Assembly (NCBI RefSeq): GCF_016219575.1
Contig: NZ_JACRMG010000001.1
Location: 124,001-188,000, forward strand
DNA length: 64,000 nucleotides
Reading direction: 5' to 3'
Source: Bradyrhizobium sp.
GTDB taxonomy: Bacteria > Pseudomonadota > Alphaproteobacteria > Rhizobiales > Xanthobacteraceae
The notes beneath the pieces are model-generated. The model was given only the letters and a program-made list of their open reading frames with translations, was not told where the DNA came from and did no database searches. This document shows positions 30,119-41,558 of this stretch, piece after piece (position 1 is the first letter of the stretch; every line of letters begins with the position of its first letter). Both the position numbers and the translations under genes were made by a program.

Positions 30119-32203
30119 CTACGGAGAGCCTGCGAAGGCCAGCACCGTGCGCGGCGGGGCTTCGATCCCGGCGCCGGAGGCGTATTCCGCCGGCGTCTGT
30201 TTCAGCTCGGCCGTGCTCAGCACCTGCTGCCAGCGCGCATATTCCGGCAGCCTCGGCAAGTGGAAGGCAATCGCCGCCGGCGCGGCGTTGAGCACGATGA
30301 AGATCGGCGCGCCGCCGGGTTCGGCGGGGCCGAGCACGTAGGAAAGGAACCGTCCTTCGGGAAAATTCCAGTCGTGCTCCTTCATTTCCTCCGCCGCCGG
30401 TGTTAGCCACAGCACGCTGTACGAGCCGTCGGCACGCCGTTCGTCGAGCCAGCGGTGGCTGCGGATTTGCGGGAAGCGGCGGCGCAAGGCGGTGAGATGG
30501 CCGATGAAATCGGTGAAATCCTCAGCCTCGCGGCCGAGATTGTCCCAGTTCACCCAGCCGATCTCGTTGTCCTGGCAATAGGCATTGTTGTTGCCTCCTT
30601 GCGAATTGCCGGCTTCGTCGCCGGCGAGCAGCAGCGGCAGCCCCTGTGCGAGCAGCAGGCAGGCGAGCTGGTTGCGGCGCAGCTGGTGCCTGAGCGCGAC
30701 GATGGCGGGGTCGCCGGTCGGGCCCTCATGGCCGCAATTATTGCTGTGGTTGTCGTTGGCGCCGTCGCGATTGTCCTCGCCGTTCGCCAGATTGTGCTTC
30801 GCATTGTAGGAGAAGAGATCGGCGAGCGTGAAGCCGTCATGCACGGTGATGTGGTTGACGGAGCCGCGCGGGGTGCGGCCGTCATGCCGGAACAGGTCGG
30901 ACGACGCCGTCATGCGGCGCGATACCTCGCCGATCAGGCTGCCTTCGCCGCTCCAGTAGCGCCGCATCGCGCTGCGGTAGCGGTCGTTCCACTCGGACCA
31001 TTGCGAGGGAAAGGCGCCGACCTGGTAGCCGCCCATGCCGACGTCCCAGGGCTCGGCGACGAGCTTGACCTGCGCCAGCACCGGATCCTGCCGGATCGCG
31101 GTGAGGAAACCGCTATGGCGGTCGAATCCGTCCGGCCCGCGCGACAGCGTGGTGGCGAGGTCGAAGCGGAAGCCGTCGACATGACAGACCTCGACCCAGT
31201 AGCGCAGCGAATCCATCACCATCTGCAGCACGCGCGGATGGGTGAGATTCAGCGAGCTGCCGCAGCCCGTGAAGTCGTCGTAGTAACGTGGGTTCTCCGG
31301 CTTCAGCCAGTAATAGGAGGCGTTGTCGATGCCGCGGAACGACAGTGTGGGGCCCAGATGATTGCCTTCGGCGGTGTGGTTGTAGACTACGTCGAGCATC
31401 ACCTCGATGCCGGCGTCGTGCAGCCGCGCCACCGCGGTGCGGAAGGAATCGAGCGCATTGTCCCGTGCATTTTCCTGGGCGTAGCGCGGTTCGGCTGCAA
31501 AGAAGCCGATGCTGTTATAGCCCCAGTAATTGACGAGCTTCTTCTCCACCAGCACGCGATCGTCGATCAGCGCATGGATCGGCAGGAGCTCGATCGTGGT
31601 GACGCCGAGCCGTTTCAGGTGATCGATGACAGCAGGCGAACACAGCCCGCCATAGGTGCCGCGCAGCTGCGGGGGCACGTCTGCGCGCAACTGCGTCAGG
31701 CCCCTGACGTGGGCCTCGTAGATGATAGTGTCTTCCCAGGGAATATTGGGCCGCGCTTCGTGCCGGTTCACGAACGTCTCGTCGACCACGACCGCCTTCA
31801 GCATGCCGCGCGAATTGTCGCGCCGGTCGAAGGACAGATCCTCGCGCGGGCTGCCGACGCGAAAGCCGAAATGCGCATCGCTCCACACCAGCCGCCCGGC
31901 GAGCCGCCGCGCATAGGGATCGAGCAGCAGCTTGTTGGGGTTGAAACGGTGGCCGCACTCGGGCGCATAGGGCCCGTGCACGCGATAGCCATAGAGCTGG
32001 CCGGGCGAGACGTCGTTGAGATAGCCGTGCCAGATGTCCTCGGAGCGCTCCGGCAGCTCGATGCGCTCGAGCTCGCGCCGGCCCTGGGCATCGAACAGGC
32101 AGAGCTCGACCTTCTCCGCATGGGCCGAGAACAGCGCGAAATTGGTGCCCCTTCCGTCCCAGCTGGCACCGAGGCGTGACGGCGATCCGGCGGACAGGCG
32201 CAT
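30119..32203 (-). CDS. glgX: Glycogen debranching enzyme GlgX
   Basis: GlgX hydrolyses alpha-1,6 branches of phosphorylase-limit glycogen. The 694-residue protein has an N-terminal CBM48-like domain and a GH13 barrel with the nucleophile in [10 protein letters not shown], the acid/base in VAEPWDVG and [11 protein letters not shown]; the loop [15 protein letters not shown] segment ([12 protein letters not shown]) is GlgX-specific. An ATG at 32203 is preceded by TTG in the same frame; ATG is preferred. It is the last gene of the treS-glgB-glgX operon, 3 bases after the glgB stop. Confidence 0.95.
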   Translation of the reverse strand: MRLSAGSPSRLGASWDGRGTNFALFSAHAEKVELCLFDAQGRRELERIELPERSEDIWHGYLNDVSPGQLYGYRVHGPYAPECGHRFNPNKLLLDPYARRLAGRLVWSDAHFGFRVGSPREDLSFDRRDNSRGMLKAVVVDETFVNRHEARPNIPWEDTIIYEAHVRGLTQLRADVPPQLRGTYGGLCSPAVIDHLKRLGVTTIELLPIHALIDDRVLVEKKLVNYWGYNSIGFFAAEPRYAQENARDNALDSFRTAVARLHDAGIEVMLDVVYNHTAEGNHLGPTLSFRGIDNASYYWLKPENPRYYDDFTGCGSSLNLTHPRVLQMVMDSLRYWVEVCHVDGFRFDLATTLSRGPDGFDRHSGFLTAIRQDPVLAQVKLVAEPWDVGMGGYQVGAFPSQWSEWNDRYRSAMRRYWSGEGSLIGEVSRRMTASSDLFRHDGRTPRGSVNHITVHDGFTLADLFSYNAKHNLANGEDNRDGANDNHSNNCGHEGPTGDPAIVALRHQLRRNQLACLLLAQGLPLLLAGDEAGNSQGGNNNAYCQDNEIGWVNWDNLGREAEDFTDFIGHLTALRRRFPQIRSHRWLDERRADGSYSVLWLTPAAEEMKEHDWNFPEGRFLSYVLGPAEPGGAPIFIVLNAAPAAIAFHLPRLPEYARWQQVLSTAELKQTPAEYASGAGIEAPPRTVLAFAGSP

Positions 32204-32206
32204 CAA

Positions 32207-34354
<2,148 letters not shown>

Positions 34355-37300
34355 TCACTCTTCGGACGGTTGCTGCGACAGCATACGGAGGATGGCGGCG
34401 AGGGGGAAGCGCAGCCGGTCCGCCCGGTGCGGTGCCTGGTGCTCGATTTCATAGAGCGCCTTTTCCAGCAGGAAGAAGTCGATCAGCCGTTGCGCGGCCC
34501 AGGGATCGTCCGGCCACAGCCGGGCGTCGTGCATGGTCTCGCGGTAGCCGGACAGGAAAGCCTCGACCGAACGGTCGCGCCATTCGCCGAGCCGCAATGC
34601 CAGCCGGCCGCGGTCGTCGGGGGCGATTTTCAGTGCGCGCTGCAGCGCCGCTTCCGCCGAGGCATCGATGGAATGGATCAGGCCGGCGACATCGCGCGCC
34701 GCCGGCAGCTTGCGCCGGCGCTGCGCCAGCGTGCGGCCCGCCTCGCCCTCGAATCCGGTGATGAAGACGTCGTCCTTGACGATGAGCACCTGTCCGAGTG
34801 CGAAATTGCCGTGCTGGCGGATGGCCGCCGGCTCGCGGTCGTGCGGCGGCAGCCGGTTCAGGGCGTCGCGAAGGTTCACCGCCTGCGCCGCGAATTGCTC
34901 GATCAGCGGACGGTCGGCCTCCGCCAGGCTGCTGCGATAGAGCTTCAGCACGTCCCGCGCGCGGTCGGCACTCTCCACGATCTCCTGCGTCCAGCGCTGC
35001 CAGTCGCCTTCGCGGATCGGTTCGGGTGCAAAATCGGGCTCCACCGTGTCGGCCGCCAGCGCCAGATGCAGTTCGGCCAGCCGCTTTCCGATCTGCGCCA
35101 TCTGCCGCAGCGGCGTCTGTTCCTCGCCGTCGCCATCCTGCAGGAAGCGCCGTTCCTCGACGAAGCGATCGAGATAGCCCGACGTCACCGTCCAGGCATC
35201 GCCCTGGTTCTGCACTTGCGCATGCAGGGTCGCGAGCGCGCTGCGGCTGCCGTCTGGCTCGATCAGCTCGGCGGTACCGAGCAGATCAGGCACTTTGGCG
35301 AAGTCCACGACGTCGGTGAGGAAACGGCCCATCTCGATGGCCGGATGGATGCCGGGTTCGAGCTTGCGGAACAGCTTGAACGCGAAGCTGTGATCGACCA
35401 GCGCAGAGCTGGCCGGGAATTCGCTCTCGAAGCCGCGCACGCGGCCGGGCTCGCGCACCAGATTGTCGTCGAACTTGCTGGTCGGGCGGAATTCCAGCCT
35501 CAATCCCTGCTCGCTTTCGTTCACAGTCAGCCGTTCGCGCAAATTGCGCAGCATCAGCCCGATGAAGATGGGATCGGTCGCAACGTCCAGCAGCGTTCCC
35601 TCGCGCGCACCCTGCCGCACGGCGGCGAGCGCCCGCGGATTGTAGTGCTCGCGGTCGAAGCGCACCCATTCGATCTGCATCGGCAGCACATAGCGCGCGG
35701 TCTGGCCTTGCTGTTTCGCCTCGAAGAAGGCGACCCACGGCCGGTTGTCGCCGATGTCGCAGAAGGGAATGGCGGAGACCAGCGTCGGCTGGATCGCGCG
35801 CGGCGAACGCTCCGGATACCAGCGGGTCCGAGACAGGTGCCCAGGCAGCACGTCGCGCTCGAATACGCTGCGTTCGCGCGCCAGCGACACCCAGGTCGAG
35901 CCGACCGGCACCACCAGCGTCTCGAACTCCGGGACGGCGCGGGGCCGCACCGGCTCGGACTTGTCGGGCGCCTGCAGCTGGAACCAGTAGAAGCCGTAGG
36001 GTCCCAGCGTGATCATGTAGGGCAGTTCGCCGATCGCGGGAAAACGCGAGCGCCCGAGCATCTCCAGCGGGATGCGATCCTTCCAGGCCGAAAGGTCGAG
36101 CTCGGTGGCCTGCGCCGAACGCGACAGATTGGCGACGCAGAGGATGACCTCGTCGCGGTACTGCCTGACATAGGCGAGCACCGCCCGGTTCTCCGGGCGC
36201 ACGAAGGTCATGCTGCCGCGGCCGAAGGCGGCGGTGGACTTGCGCACCGCGATCAGCTTCCTGGTGGCACTGAGCAGCGAGCCGAGGCTGCGCGACTGCG
36301 CTTCCACGTTCACCGCTTCATAGCCATAGACGGGATCCATGATCATCGGCGCATACAGGCGCGCGGGATCTGCGCGCGAAAAGCCGCCATTGCGGTCCGA
36401 CGTCCATTGCATCGGCGTGCGGACGCCGTTGCGGTCGCCGAGATAGATGTTGTCGCCCATCCCGATCTCATCGCCGTAATAGATGATCGGCGTTCCCGGG
36501 AACGACATCAGCAGCGAATTCATCAGCTCGATCTTGCGCCGGTCGTTGTCCATCAGCGGCGCAAGCCGGCGGCGGATGCCGACATTGATGCGGGCGCGCG
36601 GGTCGTTGGCGTAGGTCGACCACAGATAGTCGCGCTCGACGTCGGTGACCATTTCCAGCGTCAGCTCGTCATGGTTGCGCAGGAACAGCGCCCACTGGCA
36701 GTTTGCCGGGATATCCGGCGTCTGCCGCATGATGTCGGCAATGGGAAAGCGGTCCTCCTGCGCGATCGCCATGTAGATGCGCGGCATCAGCGGGAAGTGA
36801 TAGGCCATGTGGCATTCGTCGCCGCGGCCGAAATATTCCTGCACGTCCTCGGGCCATTGATTGGCTTCCGCCAGCAGCACCTTTCCCTTGGCGTAGGCGT
36901 CGAGCTCGGCGCGGAATTTCCGGATGATGGCGTGGGTCTCCGGCAGGTTTTCGTTGCTGGTGCCGTCACGCTCGCAGAGATAGGGGATGGCATCGAGCCG
37001 GAAGCCGTCGACGCCGGTGTCGAGCCAGCGCTTCATCACCTGGATCAGCGCGCTGAATACCCTGGGATTGTCGAAATTGAGATCCGGCTGGTGCGAGAAG
37101 AAGCGATGCCAGTAGAACTGGCCGGCCTCGGTGTCCCAGGTCCAGTTCGACTTCTCGGTGTCGGTGAAGATGATCCGGGTACCCGGATATTTCTGGTCGC
37201 TGTCGCTCCAGACATACCAGTTGCGCGCGCTGGATTTCGGATCGCTGCGGCGGGCGCGCTTGAACCAGTCGTGCTGGTCGGAAGTGTGGTTGATGACGAG

Positions 37301-37732
37301 CTCGGTGATGACGCGCAGGCCGCGCTTCTTCGCCTCCTGGATGAAACGGCGAAAGTCCTTCATCGTGCCGAAGTCGGGATTGATGTCGCCGTAATCGGCG
37401 ATGTCGTAGCCGTCGTCGCGGCCGGGCGAGGGGTAGAACGGCAGCAGCCACAGCGTGGTGACGCCGAGATCCTGCAAATAGTCCAGCTTCTCGGTCAGGC
37501 CTGCGAAATCGCCGATGCCGTCATTGTTGCTGTCGCAGAACGCCTTGACGTGAAGCTGGTAGATGATGGCGTCCTTGTACCAGAACTCGTCGGCGGCTGC
37601 CTCGGCCGCTGGCACCGCCCTTGCATTCTCCTTTCCGGACCGGTCGCGGCCGGCGATCGACGGAAACATCCCGTCGGCGCGAAGGGCGATGTCGGCCGGG
37701 GAGGCCTCGACGTGTTCGGCTTTTTTGTTCAC
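34355..37732 (-). CDS. treS: Trehalose synthase/maltose glucosyltransferase TreS fused to a maltokinase-like domain
   Basis: The GH13 TreS part (about residues 55-600) interconverts trehalose and maltose: QLHVKAFCDSNNDGIGDF, GFRLDAIPYL (nucleophile), LLAEANQWPE (acid/base) and FLRNHDELTLEM are intact. The C-terminal part (about 620-1125) resembles maltokinase (Mak/Pep2), which makes maltose 1-phosphate for GlgE. In this copy the kinase signature HGD reads HGN (974-976) and DFEGEP reads GFEGEA from residue 993, so both key aspartates are missing; ATP-dependent activity is doubtful. GTG 37732 is the likeliest start (1125 residues); ATG 37669 is the alternative, and neither has a good ribosome site. 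First gene of the operon with glgB and glgX; no glgE is present. Confidence 0.9.
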   Translation of the reverse strand: MNKKAEHVEASPADIALRADGMFPSIAGRDRSGKENARAVPAAEAAADEFWYKDAIIYQLHVKAFCDSNNDGIGDFAGLTEKLDYLQDLGVTTLWLLPFYPSPGRDDGYDIADYGDINPDFGTMKDFRRFIQEAKKRGLRVITELVINHTSDQHDWFKRARRSDPKSSARNWYVWSDSDQKYPGTRIIFTDTEKSNWTWDTEAGQFYWHRFFSHQPDLNFDNPRVFSALIQVMKRWLDTGVDGFRLDAIPYLCERDGTSNENLPETHAIIRKFRAELDAYAKGKVLLAEANQWPEDVQEYFGRGDECHMAYHFPLMPRIYMAIAQEDRFPIADIMRQTPDIPANCQWALFLRNHDELTLEMVTDVERDYLWSTYANDPRARINVGIRRRLAPLMDNDRRKIELMNSLLMSFPGTPIIYYGDEIGMGDNIYLGDRNGVRTPMQWTSDRNGGFSRADPARLYAPMIMDPVYGYEAVNVEAQSRSLGSLLSATRKLIAVRKSTAAFGRGSMTFVRPENRAVLAYVRQYRDEVILCVANLSRSAQATELDLSAWKDRIPLEMLGRSRFPAIGELPYMITLGPYGFYWFQLQAPDKSEPVRPRAVPEFETLVVPVGSTWVSLARERSVFERDVLPGHLSRTRWYPERSPRAIQPTLVSAIPFCDIGDNRPWVAFFEAKQQGQTARYVLPMQIEWVRFDREHYNPRALAAVRQGAREGTLLDVATDPIFIGLMLRNLRERLTVNESEQGLRLEFRPTSKFDDNLVREPGRVRGFESEFPASSALVDHSFAFKLFRKLEPGIHPAIEMGRFLTDVVDFAKVPDLLGTAELIEPDGSRSALATLHAQVQNQGDAWTVTSGYLDRFVEERRFLQDGDGEEQTPLRQMAQIGKRLAELHLALAADTVEPDFAPEPIREGDWQRWTQEIVESADRARDVLKLYRSSLAEADRPLIEQFAAQAVNLRDALNRLPPHDREPAAIRQHGNFALGQVLIVKDDVFITGFEGEAGRTLAQRRRKLPAARDVAGLIHSIDASAEAALQRALKIAPDDRGRLALRLGEWRDRSVEAFLSGYRETMHDARLWPDDPWAAQRLIDFFLLEKALYEIEHQAPHRADRLRFPLAAILRMLSQQPSEE

Positions 37733-37804
37733 GGTGATGCCACTGCCACAGGAGGGACGGCCCCGTTTCGTCGGCGGAAAGGGAGGCGCACTGCACCCCA
37801 ATAA

Positions 37805-37830
37805 AAAGCCGTGGGTAGGGCAATGGTTCC
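37805..37830 (-). promoter_or_regulatory. Weaker EcfG-like promoter candidate for treS-glgB-glgX
   Basis: On the minus strand GGAAC (37830-37826), 17 bases, CTTT (37808-37805). The -35 is perfect and the -10 has one mismatch to CGTT. About 73 bases before the treS GTG. It overlaps the malQ promoter region so the two may form a divergent pair. Confidence 0.35.
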
Positions 37831-37833
37831 CTC

Positions 37834-37858
37834 GGAACCGTTTCCTTCCGCCCGCGTT
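37834..37858 (+). promoter_or_regulatory. EcfG-type general stress promoter for malQ
   Basis: GGAAC (37834-37838), exactly 16 bases, CGTT (37855-37858): a perfect match to the consensus GGAAC-N16-cGTT of the alphaproteobacterial general stress sigma factor. The expected start of transcription is about 70 bases before the malQ ATG. Confidence 0.65.
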
Positions 37859-37936
37859 GATCACCTCCCATCTCCTTCCCGTAATTGGACAATTTCGCGA
37901 CACTTCCGTCACAGTCGCGTGCAAGCAACGTGCCGA

Positions 37937-39901
37937 ATGAACCTTTTTGCCAGAGCCAAAGACCTCGGCATCCAGACCGAATTCATTGACGGACATGGAA
38001 ACCCCCATGTGACGGCGGCGGATGCCCTGAAGGCGATCTTCGATGCCTTGCCGCCGCAGGCCGCCCGCCGGCTGATCGACGGGCCGGTCGTGGTTCGTCC
38101 GGGCCATGGGGCGAATCACGGGGCGCACGGCAAGCTGTTGCCGGGCATGCGCTTTCCGGTGCGGTGGGAAATCGACGGCGGCACCAGCGCTGTGGCGGGG
38201 GAGACCGCCGACGGGGCGATCGAATGGCCGGGCCATTTGCCGCCAGGCGTCTACCGCCTGCGACTCTCCGACGCGGCCGGTACGGTCGAGGAGGTGCCGT
38301 TCGTATCGGCGCCGGCGCAGGCCTTCGGCGGCGATTTCGACCGCGGCTGGCTGCTGGCGGTGCAGCTCTATGGCGTCCGCTCGACCCGCAACTGGGGCAT
38401 GGGTGATTTCACCGATCTCGCCGAGCTGATCGAGCTCGCGCATCACTTCGGCGCCGACGGCGTCGGCCTCAATCCGCTGCACGCGCTGTTCGACGACAAG
38501 CCCGCGGATTGCAGCCCCTATTCGCCGAACAGCCGGCTGTTCCTCAACGCGCTCTATGTCGACGTCGATGCGATCCCGGAATATCCGGAGGACGCGGTCA
38601 GCGCGGTGGCGAACACGACGCCGCGGCTGCGGCAGAGCGAGACGGTCGACTATGTCGCCGTCGCCGCATTGAAATGGCCTGCACTGCGTGCCGCCTTCAA
38701 GGCGTTCAAGACGGGAGCGACGCCGGAGCGGCGGGATGATTTCAAGAAATTCCGCACGGACCGCGGCACGCTGCTGTCGCACTTCGCCTGCTTCGAGGTG
38801 CTGCGCCACAAATTGAAGAAGCCGTGGTGGGAATGGCCGCAGGAGTGGCGGGTGCCGGATGAAGCCGCCTGCGCCAGGCTGCGCGCAGGCCCGGACTCCG
38901 GCGAGATCGAGTTCATCGAATTCGTGCAGTGGAATGCCGATCGCCAGCTCGCCGCCTGCAAGGCGCGCGCAGATCAGCTCGGCATGAAGGTCGGGCTCTA
39001 TCTCGATGTCGCCGTCGGCGTGCAGTCGAACGGCTTCGATGCCTGGAAGGAGCAGGGCGCGATCTCACGTCTTCTCGGTGTCGGCGCGCCGCCCGATCCG
39101 CTCGCGCCGGCCGGCCAGGATTGGGGCCTCGCCGGGTACAACGCGATCGGCCTTGAGCAGCGTTCTTTCGAGCCGTTCCGCCAGATGCTGCAGGCGGCGA
39201 TGCGCCATGCCGGCGCGATCCGGCTCGACCACGTCATGGGCCTGATGCGGCTCTATCTGGTGCCGCGCGGCTTCGGTCCGCGCGACGGCGTCTATGTGCC
39301 GATGCCGTTCGAGGCCATGCTCGCGGTCACGGCGCTCGAAAGCGTCGCCAGCCGCTGCGTCGTGATCGGCGAGGATCTCGGCACCGTGCCAGAAGGCTTT
39401 CGCGACCGTACCCGCGACTGGGGTATCTGGTCCTATCTTGTGATGATGTTCGAGCGCGACGAGCATGGCGCCTTCCGCGGCATCGACCATTACCAGCCGA
39501 ACGCGCTCGTCACCTTCAACACGCATGACCTCGCTACCTATGCCGGCTGGCGTCATTTCGCCGACCTCAAGCTGAAGCGCTCGCTCGGCTTCGACCCCGG
39601 CGAAACCGATGACGACCGCTGGCGCGCGCTGACCATGCTCGACCGGGTGCTGGGCCAGCACGGCATCCACGACAACAGCCTCAACGCCGTCGCCGAATTC
39701 CTGGCGCGCACCAGGTCGCGCCTGATGGCGATTGCGCTTGAGGACCTGCTGGGCCTCCAGGAGCAACCCAACATTCCCGGCACCATCGACCAGCACCCGA
39801 ACTGGCGGCGCCGCCTGCCGCTGTGCATCGACGAGATCGCAGCGAGCGTTGACGTTGCCGGGCTGAAAGCGTCGATGCGCGAACGGATGCGCAATTCGTA
39901 G
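37937..39901 (+). CDS. malQ: 4-alpha-glucanotransferase (amylomaltase) MalQ
   Basis: MalQ transfers glucan segments between maltodextrins (GH77). The 654-residue protein has LYGVRSTRNWGMGDFTDL, LNPLHALF and PYSPNSRLFLN near the front and the catalytic set RLDHVMGL (nucleophile), VIGEDLGTVPEG (acid/base) and FNTHDLAT. ATG 37937 was taken because upstream residues in the same frame are not conserved. It is divergent from treS and completes a glycogen-turnover set with glgB and glgX. Confidence 0.95.
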   Translation: MNLFARAKDLGIQTEFIDGHGNPHVTAADALKAIFDALPPQAARRLIDGPVVVRPGHGANHGAHGKLLPGMRFPVRWEIDGGTSAVAGETADGAIEWPGHLPPGVYRLRLSDAAGTVEEVPFVSAPAQAFGGDFDRGWLLAVQLYGVRSTRNWGMGDFTDLAELIELAHHFGADGVGLNPLHALFDDKPADCSPYSPNSRLFLNALYVDVDAIPEYPEDAVSAVANTTPRLRQSETVDYVAVAALKWPALRAAFKAFKTGATPERRDDFKKFRTDRGTLLSHFACFEVLRHKLKKPWWEWPQEWRVPDEAACARLRAGPDSGEIEFIEFVQWNADRQLAACKARADQLGMKVGLYLDVAVGVQSNGFDAWKEQGAISRLLGVGAPPDPLAPAGQDWGLAGYNAIGLEQRSFEPFRQMLQAAMRHAGAIRLDHVMGLMRLYLVPRGFGPRDGVYVPMPFEAMLAVTALESVASRCVVIGEDLGTVPEGFRDRTRDWGIWSYLVMMFERDEHGAFRGIDHYQPNALVTFNTHDLATYAGWRHFADLKLKRSLGFDPGETDDDRWRALTMLDRVLGQHGIHDNSLNAVAEFLARTRSRLMAIALEDLLGLQEQPNIPGTIDQHPNWRRRLPLCIDEIAASVDVAGLKASMRERMRNS

Positions 39902-40154
39902 CGCGCTTATCCACCGCTTCTCGAAGAACAAGAGTGGAAACGGGTGCGAATGGTTTGCGGGCAGGAGACGTCGAACACGCCAATGAATCGCATTATCACA
40001 GCATCGTCCGAGCGAAACTGAACGGCCTGTTGCTTGGCCTAACGGATTCCGGAAAATCGGAGCCGAAGAACAGCAAACGGCCGATGACTTAAGGTATCCT
40101 TAAACGTAATCGGAGACCTTCTGACGCAGCAGATACCTTTCCGCGCGGCAATCC

Positions 40155-41558
40155 ATGTCACTACTTTCGTCCGTCAGCCAGGCTCTCCGCCAGCACTCTT
40201 CCACGCATCTGGACGCCAACGCGGCCTTGACAGCCGAGCTTGCCACCCTTCACCAGCGTGACGAGCGATTGATCGAATTCGTCCGCGCGCTGGCGCGGGG
40301 CGATCTTCAGGGCCCCGCGCCCGATGGGGACGATGCGTTGTCGCAGGCATGCCGGGATCTTGTCACGCAGATCAAGGAGATGACGTCGGCACGTCTGGAC
40401 CGGACCGTCGATATCAGTATCCAGGGCAACGAGACCGCGATTTCGGCGGCGCGATTGCTGTCGGCGTCCCGCGAGATCGATTCGTCGACACAGGCGCTCG
40501 CGTCGGCGAGCGAGGAGATGGTCGCCTCGATCGGCCAGATTCGCGCAACCGCAGCAGGCGCGGCCTCCAATGCGGCCGAGATGCGGGTCAGCGCCGTCCA
40601 CGGCAGGACGACGGTCGATTCCGCCGTCACGACAATGAAGCGGGTCGGTCAGACCGCCCATCAGGCCTCCGAGCGGATTTCGGCGCTCAGCCAGGCATCG
40701 GAGGCGATCGGCTCGATGGTGAGCTCGATCGACGCGATCGCGAGGCAAACCAACCTGCTGGCCCTCAACGCGACCATCGAGGCTGCCCGGGCCGGCGATG
40801 CAGGCCGCGGCTTTGCCGTGGTCGCAACCGAGGTGAAGAGCCTGTCGCATCAAACCAGCAAGGCGACCGAGGATATCACGGCCCTGATCGCCAAGTTGCG
40901 CGCCGAGATCAACGCCATCGTAGAGGCAATGGCCGAGTGCACGAAGGCGTCGGTCGAAAGCGAAGGCGTGGTGGCCGTGCTGGGCGATGCGATGGCCGGC
41001 GTCGAGACTCACGTCGCCGGGGTCACGACCGGCATGGAAGAAATTTCCGGCATCCTCAATCAGCAGGCGGGAGCCGTGCGCGAAATCGCCGAGGGAATTA
41101 CCGGCATTGCCGCCAAGACCAGGCAAAGCGTCGACCAGGTCGTTGGCATCTCCGGGCAGCTCGATCTCGCCCAGGGCCATGTGGGGCGCGAGCTTCAGGA
41201 GCTTTCGGAGCTGTCGTTCGAGGGCAAGATCGTGCGGCTCGCGAAGGCGGATCACGTCATCTGGAAGAAGCGGCTCGCCGACATGGCTGTTGGTCGCGTC
41301 ACACTGAAAGCCGATGAACTGGCGGACCATCACTCCTGCCGCCTCGGCAAGTGGTACTACGGCGACGGTTCGAACGGATTGCGCGACCGCCCGGCCTTCA
41401 GGAACCTCGAAACGCCGCACGAGCTCGTGCATCGGCACGGCAAGCGCGCGGCCGCCTTGTTCGCGACCGGCGACTTGCCGGGGGCGCTTGCGGAGATAGA
41501 GAAGGTCGATGCGGCATCCAGGGATGTCGTCGCTCTGCTCAACGAGCTGTCACGCTGA
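40155..41558 (+). CDS. Soluble methyl-accepting chemotaxis protein with zinc-binding CZB domain
   Basis: 467 residues without any transmembrane segment, so a cytoplasmic chemoreceptor. A coiled-coil signalling domain carries the hairpin tip [20 protein letters not shown] and [12 protein letters not shown], which contact CheA/CheW. The last 110 residues form a CZB domain: [23 protein letters not shown] and [15 protein letters not shown] give the 3His/1Cys zinc set (H...HxxC...H). In other bacteria CZB domains sense zinc through cysteine oxidation (for example by hypochlorous acid). The stop overlaps the end of the convergent oxidoreductase gene by 9 bases. No che genes are nearby. Confidence 0.9.
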   Translation: MSLLSSVSQALRQHSSTHLDANAALTAELATLHQRDERLIEFVRALARGDLQGPAPDGDDALSQACRDLVTQIKEMTSARLDRTVDISIQGNETAISAARLLSASREIDSSTQALASASEEMVASIGQIRATAAGAASNAAEMRVSAVHGRTTVDSAVTTMKRVGQTAHQASERISALSQASEAIGSMVSSIDAIARQTNLLALNATIEAARAGDAGRGFAVVATEVKSLSHQTSKATEDITALIAKLRAEINAIVEAMAECTKASVESEGVVAVLGDAMAGVETHVAGVTTGMEEISGILNQQAGAVREIAEGITGIAAKTRQSVDQVVGISGQLDLAQGHVGRELQELSELSFEGKIVRLAKADHVIWKKRLADMAVGRVTLKADELADHHSCRLGKWYYGDGSNGLRDRPAFRNLETPHELVHRHGKRAAALFATGDLPGALAEIEKVDAASRDVVALLNELSR

